From Ollibium composti (GTDB lineage: Bacteria; Pseudomonadota; Alphaproteobacteria; Rhizobiales; Rhizobiaceae), in assembly GCF_004801285.1 (NCBI RefSeq), contig NZ_SSNY01000003.1, positions 248,001 to 312,000 on the forward strand: a DNA stretch of 64,000 bases, written 5' to 3'. Positions 10,591 through 20,964 of the stretch are shown here, piece by piece. Made by a program: the position numbers and the translations under genes. Each line of letters starts with the position of its first letter. Position 1 is the stretch's first letter. Under the pieces are notes generated by a model. It saw only the letters and a list, made by a program, of their open reading frames with translations. It searched no databases and was not told the origin of the DNA.

Positions 10591-11892
10591 ATGAAGATGG
10601 GGTCCAAAGCGACAGCACACAAGGGGATCGCCCGCTTTGCCGGGCGCGTCTGCCTTGACGGCAAAGACGGTTTCGGCGCTGCCGTCCGTGCCTTGACGGT
10701 CGCGGTGGCCGTCATCCTGGCCTGTCTTTGTGCGCCGACCGTCGTTCAGGCGGCCGAGACGGCGCCGACGGTCGCAACCGGCTACAAGATGGCCGGCGAC
10801 GCGGAAAAAATCCGCGTCGTGGTCGATGTCGACCGCCAGCCGCAACCGAAATGGTTCCTGCTGCGCGGGCCGAACCGGCTGGTGCTCGACCTGCCCGATA
10901 CGCGCCTTGCCATCGATGCCCACGACCTGAAAGCAAGAGGGCTCGTTCGCAACGTGCGTTGCGGCCGGCTGGATGACGGCACCGCCCGCCTTGTGTTGAC
11001 GGGCAAGGGACCGTTCCTTGTCGACAAGCTGGACGTGCTGAAGAACGAGGAGGGCGCCGGCTGGCGCATCGCCATCGACCTCAAGGCGGCCTCGGCGCGT
11101 GAGTTCGAGGCGGCGCTTGCCGATCAGGCCTTGTCGACCGGCTCTACCGCTGCAACCAAGGGCCAGCGCGTCGGCACCGGCCCGGTCTCGGCCCCTTCCC
11201 ACCGCTTCACCGTCGTCGTCGATGCCGGCCATGGTGGCGTCGACGGTGGCGCCGAAGGCGTCACCGGCGCGGTCGAGAAGGATGTGACGCTGGCCTTTGC
11301 CAGGCTCTTGCGCGACAAGCTCGCCGCGGCCGGCCCTTACGATGTGTTCTTGACCCGCGACAGCGATGTTTTTCTGCGGCTGGACGAGCGCGTGGCGATC
11401 GCCCGCCAGCACGAGGCGGACCTGTTCATCTCGATCCATGCCGACACGATTTCGGTGAAGAGCCTGCGCGGTGCCACCGTCTACACCGTGTCCGACAAGG
11501 CCACGGACGCCGAGGCGCAGGCGTTGGCCGACCGCGAGAACCTGTCCGACCGTTTCGCCGGCATGGAGATCAAGGGTGACGATCCCGAGGTGACCGACAT
11601 CCTCATCGATCTTATCCGGCGCGAAACGCACTCCTTCTCGCTGCGCTTCGCCCGCACGCTCGTCGGGCAGCTTTCCACGACTGTCGGCCTCATCAACAAT
11701 CCGCATCGCGAAGCCGGCTTCCGGGTGCTGAAAGCGCCGGACGTGCCGTCCGTTCTGGTCGAACTCGGCTACCTCTCCAACGCCAAGGACGAGGCGCAAC
11801 TCCTGTCTTCGGACTGGCGCGACAAGGCCGCCGACAGCATCGTCAAGGCCGTCGGCCTGTTCGCGCAGGCCCGGCTGCAGACGGGCGGGTGA
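10591..11892 (+). CDS. amiC: N-acetylmuramoyl-L-alanine amidase with AMIN domain
   Basis: This periplasmic zinc amidase splits the lactyl-amide bond between MurNAc and the stem peptide during cell separation. The chosen start, ATG 10591, gives 433 residues with a long signal peptide whose hydrophobic core is ALTVAVAVILACL, ending VVQAAET at about 54. The frame is open farther upstream but with no protein-like content. An AMIN domain spans about 60-170 (IRVVVDVDRQPQPKWFLLRG). An Amidase_3 domain follows: VVVDAGHGGVDGG (Zn His), EKDVTLAFA (Zn Glu), ISIHADT (Zn His), and the catalytic Glu in VLVELGYLSN near the end. It lies 217 bp upstream of mrcA in the same direction, a common alphaproteobacterial arrangement. 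Confidence 0.94.
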   Translation: MKMGSKATAHKGIARFAGRVCLDGKDGFGAAVRALTVAVAVILACLCAPTVVQAAETAPTVATGYKMAGDAEKIRVVVDVDRQPQPKWFLLRGPNRLVLDLPDTRLAIDAHDLKARGLVRNVRCGRLDDGTARLVLTGKGPFLVDKLDVLKNEEGAGWRIAIDLKAASAREFEAALADQALSTGSTAATKGQRVGTGPVSAPSHRFTVVVDAGHGGVDGGAEGVTGAVEKDVTLAFARLLRDKLAAAGPYDVFLTRDSDVFLRLDERVAIARQHEADLFISIHADTISVKSLRGATVYTVSDKATDAEAQALADRENLSDRFAGMEIKGDDPEVTDILIDLIRRETHSFSLRFARTLVGQLSTTVGLINNPHREAGFRVLKAPDVPSVLVELGYLSNAKDEAQLLSSDWRDKAADSIVKAVGLFAQARLQTGG

Positions 11893-12109
11893 GCATGCGC
11901 CGCGGTCCTCGCCACAACCGGGACGGGCGTTGCGTGACGACAACACCGGTCGTTTTTATTCGGGGCGTCCGGAACGGAAATCAACCCTTGCCGCATTTTG
12001 CCCACATCGTGGCGACATGGGGTTCTGATTACGGATCGGGAGTGATCGGGAAGCTTGCGCTGCCCCGCGTTGCGTCTAGGACAATTCCCGACCACGGACT
12101 GGAGCGGGC

Positions 12110-14551
12110 ATGATTCGGCTCATCGGCTATTTCTTCGGCGTCGCGACGACGCTCGGGCTGCTCGTCGCGGCGGCGGTGGCGGTCTATGTCGGCCATCTGG
12201 CCAAGGACCTGCCGGATTATGAAGTGCTGGCCAAGTACGAGCCGCCGGTGACGACGCGCTTCCATGCCGCCGACGGCGCGCTGATGGCCGAATATGCGCG
12301 CGAGCGCCGCCTTTATCTGCCGATCCAGGCCATTCCCGATCGCGTCAAGGCTGCTTTCCTGTCGGCCGAGGACAAGAATTTCTACAATCATCCCGGCATC
12401 GACATCACCGGCCTCGGCCGCGCCGCGCTGCGCTACGTCACCGGCGGCCCGACGCAGGGCGGCTCCACCATTACCCAGCAGGTGGCCAAGAACTTCCTGT
12501 TGACCAACGAGCAGACGATAGACCGCAAGATCAAGGAAGCGATCCTGTCCTTCCGCATCGAGCAGGCCTATCCGAAGGACCGCATCCTCGAACTCTACCT
12601 CAACGAGATCTATTTCGGCCTTGGCGCCTATGGCATCGCGGGTGCCGCGCTCACCTACTTCGACAAGTCGGTCAACGAACTGACGATTTCGGAAGTCGCC
12701 TACCTGGCCGCGCTGCCGAAGGGGCCGTCCAACTATCATCCCTACAAGCACACCGACCGTGCCATCGAGCGCCGCAACTGGGTGATCGACCAGATGGTCG
12801 ACAACGGTTACGTGACCCGCGAAGAGGGTGCCAAGGCCAAGGCCGAGCCGCTCGGCGTCAAGCCGCGCCGCAACGGCACCTATCTGTTCGCCGGTGAATA
12901 TTTCACCGAGGAAGTGCGCCGCCAGATCATCGCCCGCTACGGCGAGAACGCGCTCTACGAGGGCGGCCTTTCGGTGCGCACCACGCTGGAACCCAAGCTT
13001 CAGCGCCTTGCCCGCAAGGTCATGCAGCGCGGCCTGATCAAATACGACACGCTGCGCGGCTATCGCGGCCCCGTCACCACCATCGACGTCTCCGGCGATT
13101 GGGGCAAGCCGCTGAGCGAGGTCAAAGGGCTGAGCGACGTGCCAGAATGGTCGCTCGCCGTCGTCCTCGACAGTTCCGACAAGGGGCTCACCGTCGGCCT
13201 CCAGCCTGCACGCCAGGATTCCGGCGCACTGGTCGACGAACGGGTCGAGGGCACTGTCGCCAAGGCCGACATGAGCTGGGCGATGCGCTACAAGAAGGAC
13301 GGCAAGACCGTGAAGGCCAAGTCGCCCGCCGACGTGCTGAAGGCCGGCGATGTCGTCTTCGTCGAGAAGAAGGAAGACGGCGACGGCTATCTGCTTCGGC
13401 AGGTGCCGGAAGTGGAGGGCGGCCTGGTCGCCATGGACCCGCATACGGGCCGCGTGCTCGCTATGGTCGGCGGCTTCTCCTATGCCGCCTCGGAGTTCAA
13501 CCGCGCCACCCAGGCGATGCGCCAGCCCGGCTCCTCCTTCAAGCCGATCGTCTATTCGGCCGCGCTGGACAACGGCTACACGCCGGCCTCCGTCATCATG
13601 GACGGCCCGATTACCATCACGACGGGCAACACCACCTGGACGCCGAAGAACTATGACGGCCGCACTGCCGGTCCCGCCACGCTGCGCTCCGGCATCGAGC
13701 GCTCGCGCAACCTGATGACGGTGCGCCTCGCCAACGACATGGGCATGAAGCTGGTGGCCGAATATGCCGAGCGCTTCGGCGTCTACGACCATCTGGCGCC
13801 CTACCTGCCGATGGCCCTGGGCGCCGGCGAAACCACGGTCATGCGCATGGTCTCGGCCTATTCGATCATGGCCAACGGCGGCAAGTCGATCAAGCCGTCG
13901 CTAATCGACCGCATCCAGGACCGCTACGGCAAGACCGTCTACAAGCAGGACGATCGCAATTGCGAAGGCTGCAACGCCACCGAATGGAAGAACCAGCCGG
14001 AGCCGGAGCTGATCGACAATTCCGAACAGGTGCTCGATCCGATGACGGCCTATCAGATCACCTCGATGATGGAGGGCGTCGTCCAGCGCGGCACGGCCGT
14101 TACCATTTCGGAGCTCGGCTATCCGATCGCCGGCAAGACCGGCACCACCAACGACGAGAAGGACGCCTGGTTCATCGGCTTTACGCCCAACATCGTCGTC
14201 GGCCTCTACATGGGCTATGACACGCCCAAGGGCCTGGGCCATGGCGCCACCGGCGGCGGCCTGGCCGCTCCGGTCTTCAAGGATTTCATGAAGACCTATC
14301 TGGTCGGCCAGCCGAAGATCGACTTCAAGGTTCCGGAAGGCATGAAGCTGATCGCCATCAACCGCAAGACCGGCATGCGCGCCAATCCCGGCGATCCGGG
14401 CGCCTTCATCGAGGCCTTCAAGCCCGGAACCGGCCCGGCCGACAGCTATTGGGTGATCGGCATGGGCACCGACGGCTCCAACGGCCCGGGCGGGAATCTG
14501 TCGCCGGGCGCGGCCCAAGCCATCGAATCGGGTGGCGGCGGCCTGTACTGA
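12110..14551 (+). CDS. mrcA: Penicillin-binding protein 1A (bifunctional)
   Basis: This class A PBP polymerises lipid II and cross-links peptidoglycan. The 813-residue protein has an N-terminal membrane anchor (about 4-28). The GT51 glycosyltransferase carries EDKNFYNHPGIDITG (catalytic Glu87) and GGSTITQQVAKNFLL. A middle OB-like region follows (about 290-430). The transpeptidase carries SSFK (nucleophile Ser475), SRN in GIERSRNLMTV, and KTGT (676-679) in AGKTGTTNDEKDAW. The C-terminus is Gly/Ser-rich. The RBS GGAG is five to six bases before the ATG. It follows amiC, so synthesis and hydrolysis functions are neighbours. A hairpin pair after the stop separates it from prfB. Confidence 0.96.
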   Translation: MIRLIGYFFGVATTLGLLVAAAVAVYVGHLAKDLPDYEVLAKYEPPVTTRFHAADGALMAEYARERRLYLPIQAIPDRVKAAFLSAEDKNFYNHPGIDITGLGRAALRYVTGGPTQGGSTITQQVAKNFLLTNEQTIDRKIKEAILSFRIEQAYPKDRILELYLNEIYFGLGAYGIAGAALTYFDKSVNELTISEVAYLAALPKGPSNYHPYKHTDRAIERRNWVIDQMVDNGYVTREEGAKAKAEPLGVKPRRNGTYLFAGEYFTEEVRRQIIARYGENALYEGGLSVRTTLEPKLQRLARKVMQRGLIKYDTLRGYRGPVTTIDVSGDWGKPLSEVKGLSDVPEWSLAVVLDSSDKGLTVGLQPARQDSGALVDERVEGTVAKADMSWAMRYKKDGKTVKAKSPADVLKAGDVVFVEKKEDGDGYLLRQVPEVEGGLVAMDPHTGRVLAMVGGFSYAASEFNRATQAMRQPGSSFKPIVYSAALDNGYTPASVIMDGPITITTGNTTWTPKNYDGRTAGPATLRSGIERSRNLMTVRLANDMGMKLVAEYAERFGVYDHLAPYLPMALGAGETTVMRMVSAYSIMANGGKSIKPSLIDRIQDRYGKTVYKQDDRNCEGCNATEWKNQPEPELIDNSEQVLDPMTAYQITSMMEGVVQRGTAVTISELGYPIAGKTGTTNDEKDAWFIGFTPNIVVGLYMGYDTPKGLGHGATGGGLAAPVFKDFMKTYLVGQPKIDFKVPEGMKLIAINRKTGMRANPGDPGAFIEAFKPGTGPADSYWVIGMGTDGSNGPGGNLSPGAAQAIESGGGGLY

Positions 14552-14558
14552 CGCTTTC

Positions 14559-14614
14559 CCGAGCGGCGTGCGAGCCGCTCGGATCCGTCGGGGCCCGCTT
14601 TGCCGGCCCATTTT
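14559..14614 (+). terminator. Tandem stem-loops after mrcA
   Basis: A nine-bp stem (CCGAGCGGC 14559-14567 with GCCGCTCGG 14574-14582) begins eight bases after the mrcA stop but lacks a T-run. A second, weaker stem (GGGCC 14591-14595 with GGCCC 14605-14609) is followed by ATTTT. Together they probably terminate mrcA transcription before prfB. Confidence 0.55.
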
Positions 14615-14684
14615 CCTTTACACACTCCGGCGCGCTGCCTATGTATCGCGCCGACCAGTCGAACTCTTGCATCGGGACAGCATC

Positions 14685-15816
14685 GTGCGCGCGGAAACGC
14701 AGAACATCGTCGACGAAATCAGGCAGGCCATAACCCTGCTGAGGAGGCATCTTTGACTGGGATCAGGCTGTAAAGAGGCTTGAGTACCTGAACGTCCGCG
14801 CCGAGGATTCCAGCCTCTGGAACGATCCCGCCGAGGCGCAGAAGCTGATGCGCGAGCGCCAGAGCCTCGATGAGGGCATCGGCGCCGTCAACAGCCTGAC
14901 GCGGGCGCTCGAAGACAATATCGGTCTGATCGAGCTTGGCGAGGAAGAGGGCGACGAGAGCGTCGTCGCCGAGGCCGAGGCCGCGCTGCGCTCCATGCAG
15001 GGCGAGGTCAAGGCGCGCCAGATCGAAACGCTTCTGTCGGGCGAGGCCGACGCCAACGACACCTATCTGGAAATCCACGCCGGCGCCGGCGGCACCGAGA
15101 GCCAGGACTGGGCCTCGATGCTCCTGCGCATGTATACGCGCTGGGCCGAGCGCCGCCGCTTCAAGGTCGAGGTGCTGGAAGTCCATGACGGCGAGGAGGC
15201 CGGCATCAAGTCGGCCACCGTGCTTATCAAGGGCCACAACGCCTATGGCTGGCTGAAGACGGAATCGGGCGTGCACCGGCTCGTGCGCATCTCGCCCTAC
15301 GATTCCAATGCGCGCCGCCATACGTCCTTCGCTTCGGCCTGGGTCTATCCCGTCATCGACGATTCGATCCAGATCGACGTCTCGGAATCGGACGTCCGCA
15401 TCGATACCTACCGGTCGTCGGGCTCAGGCGGACAGCACGTCAACACCACCGATTCGGCCGTGCGCATCACGCATCTGGCGACCGGCATCGCGGTCGCCTG
15501 CCAGGCCGAGCGCTCGCAGCACAAGAACCGCGCCAAGGCGTGGGAAATGCTGCGCTCGCGCCTCTACGAGGAAGAGCTGAAGAAGCGCGAGGCGGCCGCC
15601 AATGCGACCGAGGCCTCCAAGAGCGATATCGGCTGGGGCCATCAGATCCGCTCCTACGTGCTCCAGCCCTATCAGTTGGTGAAGGACCTGCGCACCGGGG
15701 TCGAATCGACCAGCCCGTCGGACGTGCTCGACGGCGATCTCGACGACTTCATGGAAGCCTCGCTGTCGCACCGCATCGAAGGCGGATCGGGCGAGCCGGT
15801 CGCCGACATCGACTGA
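14685..15816 (+). CDS. prfB: Peptide chain release factor 2, made by programmed +1 frameshift
   Basis: RF2 reads UAA/UGA stop codons. The first 23 codons (GTG 14685, reading [16 protein letters not shown]...RRHL) end at a TGA at 14754. The rest is in the +1 frame from GAC 14755 and resumes [20 protein letters not shown], giving 376 residues in total. The GGQ peptidyl-hydrolysis motif is at 248-250 ([16 protein letters not shown]). The stop-recognition tripeptide reads SPY (203-205) where E. coli has SPF. The GTG start was chosen because rhizobial RF2 begins at this RAET/RAEA segment; an upstream TTG is an alternative. It is not a broken gene: the frameshift is the normal autoregulatory device. 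Confidence 0.96.
14741..14757 (+). promoter_or_regulatory. RF2 programmed +1 frameshift site
   Basis: AGGAGG (14742-14747), a three-base spacer CAT, then CTT TGA C (14751-14757). This matches the E. coli prfB site in layout: an internal Shine-Dalgarno, one codon, then the slippery CUU followed by UGA C. Low RF2 leaves UGA unread and the ribosome slips +1, restoring RF2 synthesis. Confidence 0.95.
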
Positions 15817-15828
15817 TCCTGGACATCC

Positions 15829-15858
15829 GGCGACGGGAGCGAATTCCGTCGCCTTTTT
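15829..15858 (+). terminator. Intrinsic terminator of prfB
   Basis: GGCGACGG (15829-15836) pairs with CCGTCGCC (15846-15853) across a nine-base loop and is followed by TTTTT. It starts 12 bases after the prfB stop. Confidence 0.88.
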
Positions 15859-16091
15859 GCACGGTAACACTTTATTGACCGCGATCCGGCCGTGGCGGCT
15901 CTGCGCCCTGCCGATCCCCGGCATTCCGCATCGCAGCGGCCCATTCGGGGCGATTGCCATCGCTCAACGACCTCGGCCAAAACGGGCCGGCGCGGACCGG
16001 GGCAGGGGCGTCGGCAGGAACCGGTACAGGGCAAGGCACGTTTCCCGCACGGGTGGGCTTGGAAAAGCCGCTCGTTCGAAAGGAAACGACG

Positions 16092-16469
16092 ATGTCTGCT
16101 GCCACCCAATGTTCGGCCCGAGCCGTTCCGTCGGCGGGCCGACTTCTGTGTTCCCTGCCGGCTGCCGGGGTCCTTGCACTTTTTGTGTTGCCGGCTTTCG
16201 CCCATGACGCCGCGCCGACACCCGCCAAGCCCCTAGGCTGGTCCTATCCGTTCGCCTGCTGTGCGAATTACGACTGTCGGGCCACCCATACCGGCGAGGT
16301 TCTGGAGCGCCCGGAGGGTTACGTCATCGCCGATACCGGCGAGGTCGTGCCGATGACCGACAGGCGCGTCAAGGACAGTCCCGACGGACAGTTCCACTGG
16401 TGCGCCCATCGCTCGGGTATCGATGCCGGCCACACCATCTGTCTTTTCGTGCCGCCACGCTCATACTGA
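16092..16469 (+). CDS. Small secreted cysteine-containing protein of unknown function
   Basis: The family is not recognised by name. The 125-residue product has a clear signal peptide (about 1-40, hydrophobic core AAGVLALFVLPAFA, then HDAAP). The start ATG 16092 has AAAGGA just upstream. The mature part has paired and spaced cysteines: FACCANYDCRAT, then HWCAHRS and HTICLFVPP. These five Cys and nearby His residues suggest disulfides or metal binding. It lies about 235 bp beyond the prfB terminator and 95 bp before the GFA gene. Similar short proteins with the CC-NYDC pattern seem common in Rhizobiales, from memory only. Confidence 0.75.
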   Translation: MSAATQCSARAVPSAGRLLCSLPAAGVLALFVLPAFAHDAAPTPAKPLGWSYPFACCANYDCRATHTGEVLERPEGYVIADTGEVVPMTDRRVKDSPDGQFHWCAHRSGIDAGHTICLFVPPRSY

Positions 16470-16563
16470 GCGCCCGTTGATCCGGACTATCTCCTGACAG
16501 GCGCCGGTTGCCAGTGGCAAGGTCCTATGATCGCATGCCCGTCTTCAGCCAGGGAGAACGGTT

Positions 16564-16929
16564 ATGCCGCTCAAGGGAAGCTGCCATTGCAAGGCGACGG
16601 TTTTTGAAGTGACGCAGGCGCCTGTCAGCGTGACCCGCTGCACCTATTCGATCTGTTCGAAGAAGGGCGCGCTCTGGGCCTACTACAGTCCCGATGAAGT
16701 CAGGATCGCGCCGCAGCGGTCGAGCGCCACGTACCGCTGGCAATCGATGACCGTGAAGCACAATTTCTGCCCGACCTGCGGCTGCACGACCTTCACCGAA
16801 TCGCCCGACTGGAGTACGGGCGAGCCGAATTTCGACAACATGCGCATCGCCGTGAATGCGCGCCTGTTTGATGATTTCGACCTCGACGCGGTCGAGACAG
16901 TGACGATCGATGGCAAGAATCTCTGGTAA
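16564..16929 (+). CDS. GFA/CENP-V fold zinc protein
   Basis: This 121-residue protein belongs to the glutathione-dependent formaldehyde-activating (GFA) domain family. The zinc-binding cysteines are visible: SCHC (7, 9), RCTYSIC (26, 31), and FCPTCGC (69, 72, 74). The start ATG has GGAGA eight bases upstream. Most family members are functionally uncharacterised; the GFA activity itself was assigned to a longer Paracoccus enzyme, so formaldehyde metabolism should not be assumed here. It is a single gene between a secreted protein and an OmpA-type lipoprotein. Confidence 0.9.
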   Translation: MPLKGSCHCKATVFEVTQAPVSVTRCTYSICSKKGALWAYYSPDEVRIAPQRSSATYRWQSMTVKHNFCPTCGCTTFTESPDWSTGEPNFDNMRIAVNARLFDDFDLDAVETVTIDGKNLW

Positions 16930-17067
16930 TTGCTGCATCTGAAGACAGATACGGGCTGAAAGCCGTGGATCACGGCCACCGGCGGCTCCGTTTTTCGCCG
17001 CATTTCGTGTTACAAGTCGGCCGGAAGGGTGACGGCGCGCTCGCGCCGCGATTTGAGAGGGAATTCC

Positions 17068-17715
17068 ATGAAAAAGGCCGTGCTCGCCGTGATGGCGACG
17101 TCATTCCTGGTCGCCGCATGCACCACCGACCCCTATACCGGCGAGCAGAAGGTGTCCAACACCGCCGGCGGCGCCGTGATCGGAGGTCTCGCGGGCGCTG
17201 CGCTCGGCACGCTGGCCGGCGGTAACGACCGCCGTAACGCGCTGATCGGCGCCGGCATCGGCGCGCTGGCCGGCGGTGCCGTTGGTTCCGTCATGGACCA
17301 GAACGAAAATGCGCTGCGCGCGCAGTTGCAAGGTACCGGCGTCAGCGTCACCCGCACCGGCAACCAGATCATCCTCAACATGCCCTCCGACATCACCTTC
17401 GGCACGGACCAGGATGCGGTGAAGCCGCAGTTCTATTCGGTGCTCAATTCGGTGGCGCTGGTGCTGAAGAAGTACAACCAGACCGTCATCGACGTCTTCG
17501 GCCATACCGACTCGACCGGCTCCGACCAGCACAATTTCGACCTGTCGCAGCGCCGCGCTTTGTCGGTCGCCAATTACCTGTCCGCGCAGGGCGTGGATTC
17601 GCGCCGCTTCGCCGTCACCGGTTTTGGCGAGACGCGGCCAATCGCCTCCAACGGCAATGCCGAGGGCCGCGCACTCAACCGCCGGGTCGAGATCCAGCTT
17701 TCGCCGCTCACCTGA
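17068..17715 (+). CDS. OmpA-family lipoprotein with glycine-zipper region
   Basis: This outer-membrane lipoprotein anchors to peptidoglycan through its OmpA C-terminal domain. The start at ATG 17068 follows GAGAGG and gives 215 residues. The signal peptide MKKAVLAVMATSFLVAAC ends at a lipobox with Cys18. Residues about 30-85 are a glycine zipper (GGAVIGGLAGAALGTLAGG, then LIGAGIGALAGGAVG) that can insert in membranes. The OmpA domain has the signature FGHTDSTGSDQHNFDLSQRR and ends RALNRRVEIQL. Family neighbours are Pal and YiaD-type proteins; the glycine zipper favours the YiaD/OprF-like group over Pal. Confidence 0.92.
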   Translation: MKKAVLAVMATSFLVAACTTDPYTGEQKVSNTAGGAVIGGLAGAALGTLAGGNDRRNALIGAGIGALAGGAVGSVMDQNENALRAQLQGTGVSVTRTGNQIILNMPSDITFGTDQDAVKPQFYSVLNSVALVLKKYNQTVIDVFGHTDSTGSDQHNFDLSQRRALSVANYLSAQGVDSRRFAVTGFGETRPIASNGNAEGRALNRRVEIQLSPLT

Positions 17716-17739
17716 CCAGAGCGGCGCCGTTGAGAATAG

Positions 17740-17764
17740 AAAAAGGCCCTTCGCGGGCCTTTTT
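17740..17764. terminator. Bidirectional intrinsic terminator
   Basis: GGCCC (17745-17749) pairs with GGGCC (17755-17759), flanked by AAAAA and TTTTT. It serves the OmpA lipoprotein gene (plus) and the convergent RNA helicase gene (minus). Confidence 0.85.
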
Positions 17765-17806
17765 CATGCGCGGAACGTAGATGTCCGCGAAACCGGTGGG
17801 TGAAGG

Positions 17807-19420
<1,614 letters not shown>

Positions 19421-19527
19421 GTTGCATCGCGATAGGCGCAAGTCCGCGGTTTGTCAACTTAAACGGCTGTAATGAAGCTGCTTGCCGTAACCTAACCTTA
19501 ACCATCAACGTTAATGTGCCGCTGGAA

Positions 19528-20301
19528 TCAGTAGCGGAACTGTTCGCTCAGGATGCGCTCGTTCCACGAGTGGCTGGGATCGAACAGCAATGTCGCCGTC
19601 TTCGTCGGCGATTCGCGCACGGTCACCGCCGCCGCCGCCTTGACCTCGGTGTGGTCGGCTGCTGCGTTCACCGGGCGCTTGCCGGGCTCGAGGATATCGA
19701 AACGCACCGTCGAGCGGTTGGAGAGCAACGCGCCGCGCCAGTTGCGCGGCCTGAAGGGGCTGACCGGCGTCAGTGCCAGCAGCGGTGCATCCAGCGGCAG
19801 GATCGGGCCGTGGGCGGAAAGGTTGTAGGCGGTCGAGCCGGCGGGCGTCGCCACCATCACGCCGTCGCAGGATAACTCTTCCAGCCGCACATGGTCGTCG
19901 ACGGTTATGCGGATCTTCGCCGTCTGGTAGGATTGACGCCACAGCGCCACCTCGTTGATGGCCAGCGCCGATACGGTTTCGCCGTCCTGCGTCACCGCCT
20001 CCATCTCCAGCGGGCGGATCGTCTCGGGCAGGGCGGCTGCGATGCGCTCGGGCAGGCCGCCGACGCGATACTCGTTCATCAGGAAACCGATCGTGCCACG
20101 GTTCATCCCGTACACTTTCCGGCCGCTGCTCATCGTCTCGCGCAGCGTTTGCAGGAGGAAGCCGTCGCCGCCGAGGGCGACGATGATTTCGGCCTCCTCC
20201 ACCGGGGCCTCGCCATAGCGGGCGGCCAGCGCGTCGCGGGCGGCGCGCGCATCCGGAACGTCGGACGAAACGAAGGCGAAGCGGCTGCTGTTGCTGCTCA
20301 T
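19528..20301 (-). CDS. nadK: NAD kinase
   Basis: NadK phosphorylates NAD+ to NADP+. ATG 20301 ([20 protein letters not shown]) has GGGGA just upstream and gives 257 residues, the compact length usual in alphaproteobacteria. Motifs are GGDG (44-47) in [27 protein letters not shown], and the substrate region [20 protein letters not shown] followed by GPILP. No regulatory domain is fused. It may share a transcript with the RNA helicase downstream, although the 107-bp gap is AT-richer than its surroundings and could hold a promoter. Confidence 0.95.
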   Translation of the reverse strand: MSSNSSRFAFVSSDVPDARAARDALAARYGEAPVEEAEIIVALGGDGFLLQTLRETMSSGRKVYGMNRGTIGFLMNEYRVGGLPERIAAALPETIRPLEMEAVTQDGETVSALAINEVALWRQSYQTAKIRITVDDHVRLEELSCDGVMVATPAGSTAYNLSAHGPILPLDAPLLALTPVSPFRPRNWRGALLSNRSTVRFDILEPGKRPVNAAADHTEVKAAAAVTVRESPTKTATLLFDPSHSWNERILSEQFRY

Positions 20302-20505
20302 GGTCCCCGGCGGTCGCTGTCTTCCTGGCAAGATGGTGGGCAGGTAGCATGGGCGCGAGCCGCCTGCAAAGGAAACGCGCCGCGACTCGCCGCGCAGCCT
20401 CGGCGGAACAAAGGTTAACGACGCCCTTAAGTCATCGTAAAACCTCGATCGTCATGCTGACTGAGGGAGACGGGTGGCGGGGGCCAGACCGGTCGGGACA
20501 CCGCG

Positions 20506-20673
20506 TTGCCACTGTCACGTTTGCTGTTTGTCTTGTTGCTCGTGTGCGGCTTTGCCGCCGCCTTCGCCGAACTCGTCGATCATTCCGACCGGTTGGGACC
20601 ACGCCAGTCCGCATCGGCCAGGTGCGGCGAAGCCGCTGGCGTGCCGTGCCCGTCGCGGGCGATGATGGACTGA
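20506..20673 (+). CDS. Possible small secreted protein (55 aa, TTG start)
   Basis: Not recognised as a family. Reading from TTG 20506 gives MPLSRLLFVLLLVCGFAAAF with a predicted cleavage at AFA|E, then a 33-residue mature part ELVDHSDRLGPRQSASARCG... ending SRAMMD. The pattern of basic start, leucine-rich core and AXA site is a textbook signal peptide, while the other two frames here read as noise. A purine-rich CGGGA lies seven bases upstream. An in-frame stop at 20458 limits any longer start. Two cysteines are in the mature part. Its small size and rare start codon keep confidence modest. Confidence 0.4.
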   Translation: MPLSRLLFVLLLVCGFAAAFAELVDHSDRLGPRQSASARCGEAAGVPCPSRAMMD

Positions 20674-20730
20674 GGGTGCGGCTGGCAGCCGCCATTCGGC
20701 CTTGAGTCGGTAGACGCACTAAATGTCACA

Positions 20731-20758
20731 TTGAAAATATATCTTTTATGATGATACT
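20731..20758 (+). promoter_or_regulatory. Candidate sigma70-type promoter of the 32-aa membrane protein
   Basis: TTGAAA (20731-20736), a 16-base AT-rich spacer, then GATACT (20753-20758). The segment is conspicuously AT-rich against the local background and ends about 30 bases before the start codon at 20789. Confidence 0.42.
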
Positions 20759-20788
20759 GGCGCATCGAACCTGTTTCGGGGAACGGCG

Positions 20789-20887
20789 ATGGCCGAGAAG
20801 AATGAAGACAGCACCCTCCTGCCGATGCTCATCGCCGGTCTTGTGCTGGTCGTCATCGGTGCCATTGTGGTGATGATGTTCGTCTGA
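20789..20887 (+). CDS. Single-span membrane microprotein (32 aa)
   Basis: A 32-residue open frame starts at ATG 20789 with GGGGA six bases upstream: MAEKNEDSTLLPMLIAGLVL, then VVIGAIVVMMFV. Residues 11-32 form one hydrophobic membrane helix after a charged N-terminus, so the protein probably has its N-terminus in the cytoplasm. A promoter-like pair and a clear RBS precede it. The family is unknown. It ends 77 bases before the DUF2478 gene start, so the two could be co-transcribed. Proteins of this size are often missed by gene callers. Confidence 0.55.
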   Translation: MAEKNEDSTLLPMLIAGLVLVVIGAIVVMMFV

Positions 20888-20964
20888 ACGGGCGGCAGGA
20901 CAGGCCGCACGCAGGAGCGCTCCTTGATCGGGGTGCCGATGCGGATCATGCTGCCCGTCGAACC

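Noticed and set aside
9949..11946. 665-codon minus-strand frame over amiC and the rne leader
   Set aside because: It overlaps the amidase with its catalytic residues and has no protein-like features of its own.
14685..14756. prfB as a frameshifted pseudogene
   Set aside because: The AGGAGG-CAT-CTT-TGA-C layout is the known programmed frameshift site and the rest of RF2 is intact.
19490..19515. CtrA-type site (TTAA pairs) before the RNA helicase gene
   Set aside because: The TTAA half-sites are nine bases apart, not the seven of the CtrA consensus.
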